A stretch of 23,952 nucleotides of DNA from CAYRFE01 sp964423645 [NCBI: uncultured bacterium] (GTDB lineage Bacteria > Macinerneyibacteriota > Macinerneyibacteria > Macinerneyibacteriales): the NCBI GenBank assembly GCA_964423645.1, contig CAYRFE010000041.1, forward strand, positions 1-23,952. Reading direction: 5' to 3'. Both the position numbers and the translations under genes were made by a program. This document shows, one piece after another, positions 18,701 to 23,952 of this stretch; the first letter of the stretch is position 1; each line of letters opens with the position of its first letter. The notes beneath the pieces are model-generated. The model saw only the letters and a program-made list of their open reading frames with translations. It was not told the DNA's origin and made no database searches.

Positions 18701-20257
18701 TTAAACATGCCTGATCTTATAGTCACGTAAATAGTATCCGACAAAAAGCATACCGCAGACCATTGCGAAAAGCCATAATCGCGTCATAACGCCTTGATCT
18801 ATTGCTCCAAGGTAGTCCGCAAAGGGAACCTTATTAAAAAGCGCATAGGTAAAAAACAGAAGAACAACTTCGAAGAGTTTGCTCCCGCCAGTGAGAATTC
18901 CAAAAAATAGTGACGTGGTGATAAGTATCATCGCTCCCAGGAATATTCCGATCAACGCCAAATAATTACCCATGAAAATATATCGCAATATCAAAGGCAT
19001 GGCAAATATCATGGCAGTTACAAATGCCGCGATAATTTGTGCTGTTAAAAGTCTTTTCACCGGCTGATATGATGAAAAAGAAAAATAATGTACCATGCAA
19101 ATTTCATCTTTTATGAAAATATCCGACCAACGGTTTATCTGTAGCAGCCACAGTAGCGGGAGTAATATCATGTGCGTTGTCGTGATCTCGGCAAAAAACA
19201 AGGATATGAATAAACCCAGATTAACAAGCCAAATCCAGCGCGGTCCTTTTTGCAGAAGCATTTGAATTTCTGTCCTGATCAACGGGATAATCGAATAGTT
19301 TTTCGCAATTTCCGGCAACATTGAGATGTTCGGTGTAGTGACTGATTCCGAAGATTGAATCGCTAGCAAAGGGTCTGCGGTTTTTTTGAAACGGGATCTT
19401 TCACGCACATTAAATCGGTGGAATACGAATGACAGCAAAAATATGAGCGTAAAACTTCCGACCACTATATAAAGCCGGCTTATAATAAAATCCGTTGACC
19501 AGTGAATCCCTTCAAAAAGAAACGTTGTTTTTTTATAATTCGATTGTATATTAAAACCGATACTATATCCTTCCGCAGTCGGATCAATTGTATTATGCAC
19601 TATCGAAATCATCTCATTCATGACATATTTGTCGCCAAAATAATCAAATGTATCTGCTTGTGGAGATGGTGACATGATAATGCAAAAAAGAATGAAATAT
19701 CCGATGTTTTGCAAAATCTGATTTTTACGGAAGATGACCTCTGCAGCTACAGCGAGTGTTGCTATCATAAACATTACCGGAAGCGGCACTAAAAAAAACG
19801 GAAGAATCAATTGCACGATATCAACCGGATAATTTGTTCCCCGTACGGCAATCAGTATCAATGCCATGATAATAACCATACCGATGATCGATAATAATAC
19901 ACAAAAGTTGCTTATGACTTTGGACATGAGATATTTAAAATTGGAGATGTGTGTCGCCGCGGTAATCACACCCACGCCGGTATTTATATCCCGTCGAATG
20001 CTGTTGTTGATAAGATAAAAACCGAGTATGGATAGAAATACACATGACATCATCGCCATCACATGGCCTATCCATGCGGTATTATAGTCGCCCATGTATG
20101 CTCCGATCCTGAGCGTCGAATAACCGGCGTCCGGAGACGGCACAAAATAATATGCTGCAAGCAGGCTCAATGCCATCGTTACCAAAAAACCATAACTGCG
20201 TGTGCGTTGCAGATAATCTGCTTTAACTAATTGGTAAAAAAGATTCATGACACTCAC
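18701..20257 (-). CDS. ABC-2-type transporter permease, 12 membrane helices
   Basis: This 518-residue integral membrane protein shows about twelve hydrophobic segments: about 22-39, 61-83, 116-138, 147-171, 182-196, 261-280, 341-357, 361-375, 403-424, 432-455, 462-476 and 491-509. Each half opens with a charged amphipathic stretch before its first helix (LVKADYLQRTRSYGF and LIRTEIQMLLQKGPRW). It therefore looks like two six-helix ABC-2 units joined through a hydrophilic linker at about 281-320. It would pair with the ATPase encoded just upstream, whose TGA overlaps its ATG in ATGA. Export of a peptide, lipid or antibiotic-like compound is the usual role of such pairs; the substrate is unknown. 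There is no sequence motif beyond topology. Confidence 0.75.
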   Translation of the reverse strand: MSVMNLFYQLVKADYLQRTRSYGFLVTMALSLLAAYYFVPSPDAGYSTLRIGAYMGDYNTAWIGHVMAMMSCVFLSILGFYLINNSIRRDINTGVGVITAATHISNFKYLMSKVISNFCVLLSIIGMVIIMALILIAVRGTNYPVDIVQLILPFFLVPLPVMFMIATLAVAAEVIFRKNQILQNIGYFILFCIIMSPSPQADTFDYFGDKYVMNEMISIVHNTIDPTAEGYSIGFNIQSNYKKTTFLFEGIHWSTDFIISRLYIVVGSFTLIFLLSFVFHRFNVRERSRFKKTADPLLAIQSSESVTTPNISMLPEIAKNYSIIPLIRTEIQMLLQKGPRWIWLVNLGLFISLFFAEITTTHMILLPLLWLLQINRWSDIFIKDEICMVHYFSFSSYQPVKRLLTAQIIAAFVTAMIFAMPLILRYIFMGNYLALIGIFLGAMILITTSLFFGILTGGSKLFEVVLLFFTYALFNKVPFADYLGAIDQGVMTRLWLFAMVCGMLFVGYYLRDYKIRHV

Positions 20258-21180
20258 CGCTCTTTCACCAGATACAAATAGGCATCTTCAAGTGTGGCCG
20301 GCATGGCAGCTGCGTTGATGCTGTCGGTGTCTGTTATAAAGCGAACGATAACCATATCTTTTCGCCGCAGGGTGTTGACCACAAGATGATTCGACTTGAA
20401 ATCGGCAAGAGCTGAGTATGCCATTTCCGTTTCAAAGACTTTTCCTTGAACAACTTCAATAATGTCTGATTGAAAACCATGTGTTACAAGAACACCATCC
20501 TTCATAACAGCTACTTCATCAGCAATAGTCTCAATATCGGACACAATATGTGATGAAAGCATTATAATACAGTTTGTGGCAAGATCAGTGATAAGATGAC
20601 GAAACCGTACGCGCTCCTCCGGATCAAGCCCAACCGTCGGTTCATCGAAAATAAGCACCTTGGGGTCATTCAGAAGTGCCTGGGCAATGCCGATACGCTG
20701 TTTCATGCCACCTGAATACGTGCCAATACGATTTTTTGCCACATCAATCAGATTTACATATTCAAGCAGCTGTTCGATACGTTCGCGAAGTTTACTACCA
20801 CCGATGCCTTTCATGGCGGCAATATACGTGAGAAATTCAATCGCATTGAGATTCGGATAAACACCGAAATCCTGCGGTAAATACCCCAGCACCGACCGCA
20901 TGGAGTTGGGCTCTTTGGTGATATCGATGCCGTTCAGGAGTACGTTTCCTGCGGTTGGTTTTGATATTGTGGCGATGATCTTCATCAAAGTTGTTTTGCC
21001 TGCGCCATTCGGACCGAGAAGACCAAGGATACCATTGCTAATGCTTAAAGAATAATTTTTAATACCATATTTCCCGTTCCTATACTTTTTTGAAAGATCA
21101 TTGACGCTCATCATCAATCCTGATGTATTTATTGTCCCTTTATGCGTTGATTCGTTATTATGAAGTTTTGTTGAATTCAT
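20254..21180 (-). CDS. ABC transporter ATP-binding protein
   Basis: This is the ATPase of an ABC-2-type exporter, 308 residues from the chosen start. Motifs in that numbering are Walker A GPNGAGKTT (56-64), Q-loop Q103, signature YSGGMKQR (155-162), Walker B VLIFDEPT (175-182) and the switch histidine H211. The C-terminal ATLEDAYLYLV resembles the LEDxFL end of drug- and lipid-exporter ATPases. An upstream in-frame ATG would give 368 residues, but that extension is low-complexity and lacks a ribosome site, while AGGTGGGGGAT directly precedes the ATG at 21178-21180. It is coupled to the permease by a 4-base overlap and is divergent from the membrane-protein pair at 21407. Confidence 0.9.
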   Translation of the reverse strand: MNSTKLHNNESTHKGTINTSGLMMSVNDLSKKYRNGKYGIKNYSLSISNGILGLLGPNGAGKTTLMKIIATISKPTAGNVLLNGIDITKEPNSMRSVLGYLPQDFGVYPNLNAIEFLTYIAAMKGIGGSKLRERIEQLLEYVNLIDVAKNRIGTYSGGMKQRIGIAQALLNDPKVLIFDEPTVGLDPEERVRFRHLITDLATNCIIMLSSHIVSDIETIADEVAVMKDGVLVTHGFQSDIIEVVQGKVFETEMAYSALADFKSNHLVVNTLRRKDMVIVRFITDTDSINAAAMPATLEDAYLYLVKER

Positions 21181-21406
21181 ATCCCCCACCTTTTTTGTGA
21201 TTACTTTTTCTGCCATCATGTAGATTTGACAAGTAAAAATGAAAAAAGTTTCAAAAATAGAATCTAAAACAAGAACACCGCAAATTGTGAAATGCGATTT
21301 AAAAAAAATATTTTCCCCGAAACCCCTTGACAATCTTTCAAACGCCACTATACTCTTCACAGAGAACTTTGCGTTACAAAGTTATCAATAAGCCAAAGGA
21401 GGCTAT
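21181..21406. promoter_or_regulatory. divergent control region between ABC operon and membrane-protein/regulator operon
   Basis: This 226-base AT-rich gap holds a clear plus-strand promoter (listed separately) and a run of A/T tracts around 21290-21315. No good minus-strand promoter was found by eye for the ATPase gene. An operator for the regulator at 22674 would be expected here, but no convincing inverted repeat stands out. Confidence 0.4.
21327..21354 (+). promoter_or_regulatory. promoter of the membrane-protein/regulator operon
   Basis: A perfect TTGACA (21327-21332) is followed after 16 bases by TATACT (21349-21354). Transcription would start near 21361, 46 bases before the first ATG. 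The -35 region lies in a block also found at 18685-18706. Confidence 0.75.
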
Positions 21407-22069
21407 ATGACAAGCTTAAACATGAAAGAGATCACGGAAAATACGTATCGAGAGTTACATTTCAGCGACGGGTTTATCGAATTGCAGTACGGTATCATTT
21501 TCTTGTGCACTTCTTTTATTTACTTTTCACTCATGACAAGAAGTGACATTTCAACGCTTTCCATTCTCGCCTTGTGCCTTATGCCCGCTCTCATGATTCC
21601 TTATAAGTCACATATCACCGTCCCTCGAATCGGCTACGCGGTCATTCCTGAAAAAAAACTTATACACTCAAACATTATTACTTTTGTATGTGTCCTTATG
21701 AGTACGTTGGGAGCGCTTTTTTTGGGAGGTCTTATATTAATTGTTGATAAGTTTTCTCTCAGTTCAACTTTATCAGGTATACTTCTCCGAGTTTCACCGA
21801 TACTGATCGCATTGCTGATCGGGTTTAATTTTCTAAGCATCGCACGGGAAACTCAGTTGCGCTTCTATCGAGTTTCAGGTATAGCCATGATGCTTATCGG
21901 TATCATTTTTAGCAGTACCGCTCTCGCGAAAACATACACCGCAACACATTTGATGCTGCTAATAATCGGAATTATAATGCTTCTCACAGGAATTAGTAAA
22001 CTGATCGTATTTATACGGAATAATCCGTTACAACAAAACATCAATTTCAAAAAGGAGGAATACAAATGA
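21407..22069 (+). CDS. uncharacterised six-helix membrane protein, paralogue 1
   Basis: This 220-residue protein has no signal peptide but about six membrane helices: 27-43, 48-65, 88-113, 124-143, 156-173 and 181-203. A hydrophilic N-terminus carries NMKEITENTYRELHF and a DGF motif at 21-23. A loop after helix 2 carries PRIGY at 73-77. The next gene encodes a clear paralogue: the same N-terminal block, the ITxPRxGY loop, and a C-terminal half with FYR near helix 5, AKT between helices 5 and 6, and a terminal NNP/HNP. AAAGGAGG lies 4 bases before the ATG. It is first in a three-gene operon ending in a winged-helix regulator. I know of no function. Confidence 0.85.
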   Translation: MTSLNMKEITENTYRELHFSDGFIELQYGIIFLCTSFIYFSLMTRSDISTLSILALCLMPALMIPYKSHITVPRIGYAVIPEKKLIHSNIITFVCVLMSTLGALFLGGLILIVDKFSLSSTLSGILLRVSPILIALLIGFNFLSIARETQLRFYRVSGIAMMLIGIIFSSTALAKTYTATHLMLLIIGIIMLLTGISKLIVFIRNNPLQQNINFKKEEYK

Positions 22070-22671
22070 CCACTATTAACATGAACGAGATCAAGGCGAA
22101 AACCTACCGCGATGCCTATCATCGCGACGGGTTCACCGAAATCGGATTCGGCATTATCTTATTTTGGTTCTCTTCGATATTTGATCGAGTAAGTTTTCAC
22201 CCGTTTTTCAGTATGGGTGTGGTGTATTTACCGTTAATTCTTATTTTTGGTAGGAAGCTGATAACACAACCGCGTGTGGGGTATGTGACCATCAAAAACG
22301 ACACACCTGTAGTAATTTTACTTGCGATTATTTTTCCCCTCATAATACCTGCGCTGTGTTTTATTTTCTTCACAAAAATCGTCTCTTACCCCGATATACT
22401 GGCAATTCTTTATCGCTTCACCCCTGTTTCCGTAGGTATTTCATTGTGTGTGGCATATTTATATGCAGCAAAACGTGCAAATATGCCGATATACCGTATT
22501 CCCGCAATACTTCCTTTACTCTCCGGGATAGTGCTTGCTTTTACACCGTTTGCAAAAACAAAAGACGCCACCATGATCTTCAGTATCATTTTCGGACTTC
22601 TTTTTATGATAATCGGGTTTATCGTAATGGCGCTGTTTATCAAACATAATCCGAAAATCAAGGAACAATAA
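22066..22671 (+). CDS. uncharacterised six-helix membrane protein, paralogue 2
   Basis: This 201-residue protein is a paralogue of the preceding one. It has an N-terminal NMNEIKAKTYRDAYHR block with DGF at 21-23, a PRVGY motif at 69-73, and about six helices (25-39, 47-62, 81-102, 112-134, 145-162, 169-192). The C-terminal half aligns directly with paralogue 1 (IYR before helix 5, FAKTKDAT between helices 5 and 6). Its ATG overlaps the upstream TGA in ATGA, and its GGAGG site lies inside the upstream gene, so equimolar synthesis and perhaps heterodimer formation are inferred. The regulator begins 2 bases after its stop codon. Confidence 0.85.
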   Translation: MTTINMNEIKAKTYRDAYHRDGFTEIGFGIILFWFSSIFDRVSFHPFFSMGVVYLPLILIFGRKLITQPRVGYVTIKNDTPVVILLAIIFPLIIPALCFIFFTKIVSYPDILAILYRFTPVSVGISLCVAYLYAAKRANMPIYRIPAILPLLSGIVLAFTPFAKTKDATMIFSIIFGLLFMIIGFIVMALFIKHNPKIKEQ

Positions 22672-22673
22672 AT

Positions 22674-23012
22674 ATGGAACAAGAAACTAATATAAACGAT
22701 ACGGGTGGATTGTCCGAAATAACGTCCGTTGATAAACTGATCCATGAACCGGCACGATTGATGATCATCGGTATATTGTCTACCGTTGAAAGCGCTGATT
22801 TCGTATTTCTTAAACGCCAAACCGGCATGAGCGACGGCAATCTCTCGTCTCATCTGAAAAAGCTTGAAGAGGGAGGCTATATCGGCATGGAAAAAATGTT
22901 CGTCGATAAAATACCGCGAACTGTGTTGAAAATAACACCTTTCGGATTGGAAAAATTGAATGAATATCTGAACACGATGCGTTCGGTAGTGGATTCATTC
23001 GGGAAAAAATGA
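22674..23012 (+). CDS. winged-helix transcriptional regulator (PF13601-like, HTH_34 type)
   Basis: This 112-residue protein has the sequence pattern of the small winged-helix family with the order DxLIHEPARL, then DGNLSSHLxKLExxGY, then PRTxxxxTxxG. Here these are VDKLIHEPARLMIIGIL (19-35), the recognition helix SDGNLSSHLKKLEEGGY (53-69) and wing segment KIPRTVLKITPFG (79-91). It has no obvious ligand or metal site. It would bind DNA as a dimer. Translational coupling is likely, with only 2 bases separating it from the membrane gene. The divergent gap at 21181-21406 is the natural target, with control of both operons. The family name is from memory of the motif. Confidence 0.85.
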   Translation: MEQETNINDTGGLSEITSVDKLIHEPARLMIIGILSTVESADFVFLKRQTGMSDGNLSSHLKKLEEGGYIGMEKMFVDKIPRTVLKITPFGLEKLNEYLNTMRSVVDSFGKK

Positions 23013-23035
23013 ATACGAAATCGCGATACAAATAC

Positions 23036-23060
23036 AGAGACAAGGCAATGCCTTGTCTCT
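23036..23060. repeat. REP-like palindrome (AGAGACAAGGC type)
   Basis: AGAGACAAGGC and GCCTTGTCTCT form an 11-base-pair stem with a 3-base loop, 24 bases after the regulator stop codon. Palindromes of this form are frequent dispersed repeats in many bacterial genomes. No T-tract follows, so it is not an obvious terminator. Confidence 0.7.
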
Positions 23061-23130
23061 ACTTCACAATAAATGACATCACATCCCGGTACAATTGCTA
23101 CGTAATCACTTGATGACCGAGAGTTCTATG

Positions 23131-23149
23131 GGGCGAGGCGACCTCGCCC
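23131..23149. repeat. REP-like palindrome (GGGCGAGG type)
   Basis: GGGCGAGG and CCTCGCCC form an 8-base-pair stem around CGA. The left arm GGGGCGAGG is identical to the first nine bases of the rplL-rpoB hairpin read on the minus strand. Confidence 0.65.
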
Positions 23150-23195
23150 TTACATCATACATAAGATAATTTTACCACCCCGTCACTACGCGCCA

Positions 23196-23214
23196 CCCCT
23201 TCAGTGTGAAGGGG
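23196..23214. repeat. short palindrome CCCCTTCA/TGAAGGGG
   Basis: This is an 8-base-pair stem around GTG. The arms resemble the CCCCTTCCG/CGGAAGGGG hairpins in the duplicated unit further right. Confidence 0.55.
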
Positions 23215-23242
23215 AATGAATTCTACGATTTCAAATAGCGAC

Positions 23243-23258
23243 CTTAAAAAATCAGCGT
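23243..23258. repeat. fragment of the fold-back element
   Basis: CTTAAAAAATCAGCGT matches the left terminus of the fold-back element at 23617-23632, after which the two sequences diverge. It looks like a truncated third copy. Confidence 0.5.
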
Positions 23259-23272
23259 TTCTTTTCTATAGA

Positions 23273-23350
23273 GTGTCATTATCGGGCTTGACCAGATAAT
23301 CCTGATGATTTCAAAATCCTTATGGATTCCCATTTTCATGGGAATGACAC
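23273..23350. repeat. nested palindromic repeat bounded by GTGTCATT/AATGACAC
   Basis: GTGTCATT (23273-23280) and AATGACAC (23343-23350) are inverted repeats. Inside lie ATTATC-GG/CCAGATAAT around GCTTGA and ATTCCCAT/ATGGGAAT around TTTC (23326-23345). This resembles dispersed repeats of the GTCATTCCCGGGCTTGACCC kind found in several bacterial lineages. Confidence 0.55.
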
Positions 23351-23360
23351 ATACTTCACC

Positions 23361-23481
23361 TTTTGTGTCACAACCAAAAGTAAGACATGATTTTATTAGT
23401 TGTGCCATCCCCAAACCCCTTCCGCTGAAATCGGAAGGGGCTTACGGTTTTGTACAGCGGGGACTTCGTCCCCGCACCCCT
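23361..23481. repeat. 121-base repeat unit, copy 1
   Basis: This is a direct repeat of 23756-23876 with a handful of differences, mainly in its first 30 bases. It contains two hairpins: CCCCTTCCG/CGGAAGGGG (23416-23440) and GCGGGGAC/GTCCCCGC (23457-23475). The segment from ATGATTTTATTAGTTGTGCC to GCACCCC is almost identical in both copies. Confidence 0.85.
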
Positions 23482-23576
23482 TAAAAACTGTAAGTAATAA
23501 TAAATCCCCTAAACAACATTAAGTAATCAGTAATAAAGCACAATGAAATAATTTAGCTCCCCCTCGCGGTTACGCG

Positions 23577-23607
23577 TTTCCCCCTCTTTGCAAAAATGAG
23601 GGGGAAA
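23577..23607. repeat. palindrome TTTCCCCCTC/GAGGGGGAAA
   Basis: This is a 10-base-pair stem with an 11-base loop, placed between the 121-base unit copy 1 and the fold-back element. It lies in a 137-base stretch that is absent between the second copies of those units. Confidence 0.55.
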
Positions 23608-23618
23608 TAAATCGGCCT

Positions 23619-23733
23619 TAAAAAATCAGCGTGAAGCAATTCAAGGACTTTTTCGTTAAAAAACAAATACTGTCTGAGCGCAGCGAGTTTATTTGTTTTA
23701 GAAAAAGTGCGCAGAATTGTAGCTGATTTTTTA
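23619..23733. repeat. 115-base fold-back element, copy 1
   Basis: The element is an imperfect inverted repeat. The outer 12-base ends are TAAAAAATCAGC (23619-23630) and GCTGATTTTTTA (23722-23733). Inner pairs are CAATTC/GAATTG (23637-23642, 23714-23719), ACTTTTTC/GAAAAAGT (23647-23654, 23701-23708) and AAACAAATA/TATTTGTTT (23661-23669, 23690-23698). The centre is CTGTCTGAGCGCAGCGAGTT. About 35 base pairs form in total. It has no coding capacity, consistent with a MITE-like element. Confidence 0.75.
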
Positions 23734-23755
23734 CAGCCTTGACCTTTTTGTTACT

Positions 23756-23876
23756 TTTTGTGGCAAGACAAAAAGCAAGATATGATTTTATTAGTTGTGC
23801 CATCCCCAAACCCCTTCCGTTGAATTCGGAAGGGGCTTACGGTTTTGTACAGCGGGGACTTCGTCCCCGCACCCCT
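23756..23876. repeat. 121-base repeat unit, copy 2
   Basis: This is the second copy of 23361-23481, offset by 395 bases. It carries the same two hairpins (23811-23835 and 23852-23870). An additional stem CTTTTTGT/ACAAAAAG (23754-23775) sits at its left edge and is degraded in copy 1. Confidence 0.85.
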
Positions 23877-23897
23877 AAAAGAATTTCACAATCGACA

Positions 23898-23952
23898 TTA
23901 AAAAATCAGCGTGTAGCAATTCAAGGACTTTTTCGTTAAAAACAAATACTGT
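23898..23952. repeat. fold-back element, copy 2 (left arm only)
   Basis: The last 55 bases repeat the left half of the fold-back element at 23618-23673 with one substitution and one A fewer in an A run. The copy continues beyond the window edge. Confidence 0.8.

Larger units (their letters stand above)
23013..23952. other. gene-free region packed with palindromic repeats
   Basis: These 940 bases follow the regulator and contain no supported coding region; open frames here run across repeat copies. The stretch has at least eight distinct perfect or near-perfect hairpins, a duplicated 121-base unit and a fold-back element with a second, cut copy. It behaves as a landing site or graveyard of small non-autonomous repeats. 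Confidence 0.7.

Noticed and set aside
21181-21360. 60-residue N-terminal extension of the ABC ATPase
   Set aside because: It has no ribosome-binding site, overlaps the promoter region of the divergent operon and does not resemble ABC proteins. The ATG at 21178-21180 has a good Shine-Dalgarno.
23618-23939. Open frames of 63-66 codons on both strands in the repeat region
   Set aside because: They run over fold-back and duplicated units and have no ribosome sites or protein-like features.
23361-23952. CRISPR array
   Set aside because: Repeats are long, of two kinds, contain internal hairpins and are not separated by regular spacers.

Overview
The window comes from a bacterium of moderate to low GC. 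I could not fix the phylum from the sequence alone. A diderm cell envelope is suggested by an extracytoplasmic binding protein (17244-18140) whose leader ends in an ordinary signal peptidase I site rather than a lipobox. None of the five tRNA genes encodes its 3' CCA, so a CCA-adding enzyme is needed.

Positions 1-16741, all on the minus strand, hold one of the most conserved gene arrays in bacteria. In transcription order: tRNA-Thr(TGT), tRNA-Tyr(GTA), tRNA-Gly(TCC), tRNA-Thr(GGT), tuf, rpmG, tRNA-Trp(CCA), secE, nusG, rplK, rplA, L10 leader, rplJ, rplL, a hairpin/attenuator, rpoB, rpoC, then a new promoter, rpsL, rpsG, fusA and the first 18 codons of a second tuf copy cut by the window edge. 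The tRNA-tuf part has the same gene order as the thrU-tyrU-glyT-thrT-tufB operon of E. coli. Control points are visible: two tandem consensus-like promoters ahead of the tRNAs, an L10-binding leader, a terminator-like hairpin between rplL and rpoB, rpoB-rpoC coupling through ATGA, and a perfect TTGACA promoter for the str operon. Together these genes supply translation factors, ribosomal stalk and protuberance proteins, the SecE translocon subunit and core RNA polymerase.

Positions 16742-18700 are a change of scene: an AT-rich gap with a broken lipoprotein-like start, then a lone plus-strand gene for a family-3-type solute-binding protein under its own promoter, then 560 bases with no convincing gene.

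Positions 18701-23012 form a compact divergent module. A minus-strand ABC ATPase and a 12-helix ABC-2-type permease (4-base overlap) face a plus-strand trio: two paralogous six-helix membrane proteins (4-base overlap) and a small winged-helix regulator of the PF13601-like type. The two membrane proteins share an N-terminal DGF block and a PR(I/V)GY motif; I recognise the general type but know no function. This is the best candidate in the window for an undescribed system, most plausibly an export or envelope-stress module with its own regulator.

Positions 23013-23952 carry no gene. They are packed with palindromic repeats: several REP-like hairpins, a 121-base unit present twice, and a 115-base fold-back element whose second copy runs off the window end.
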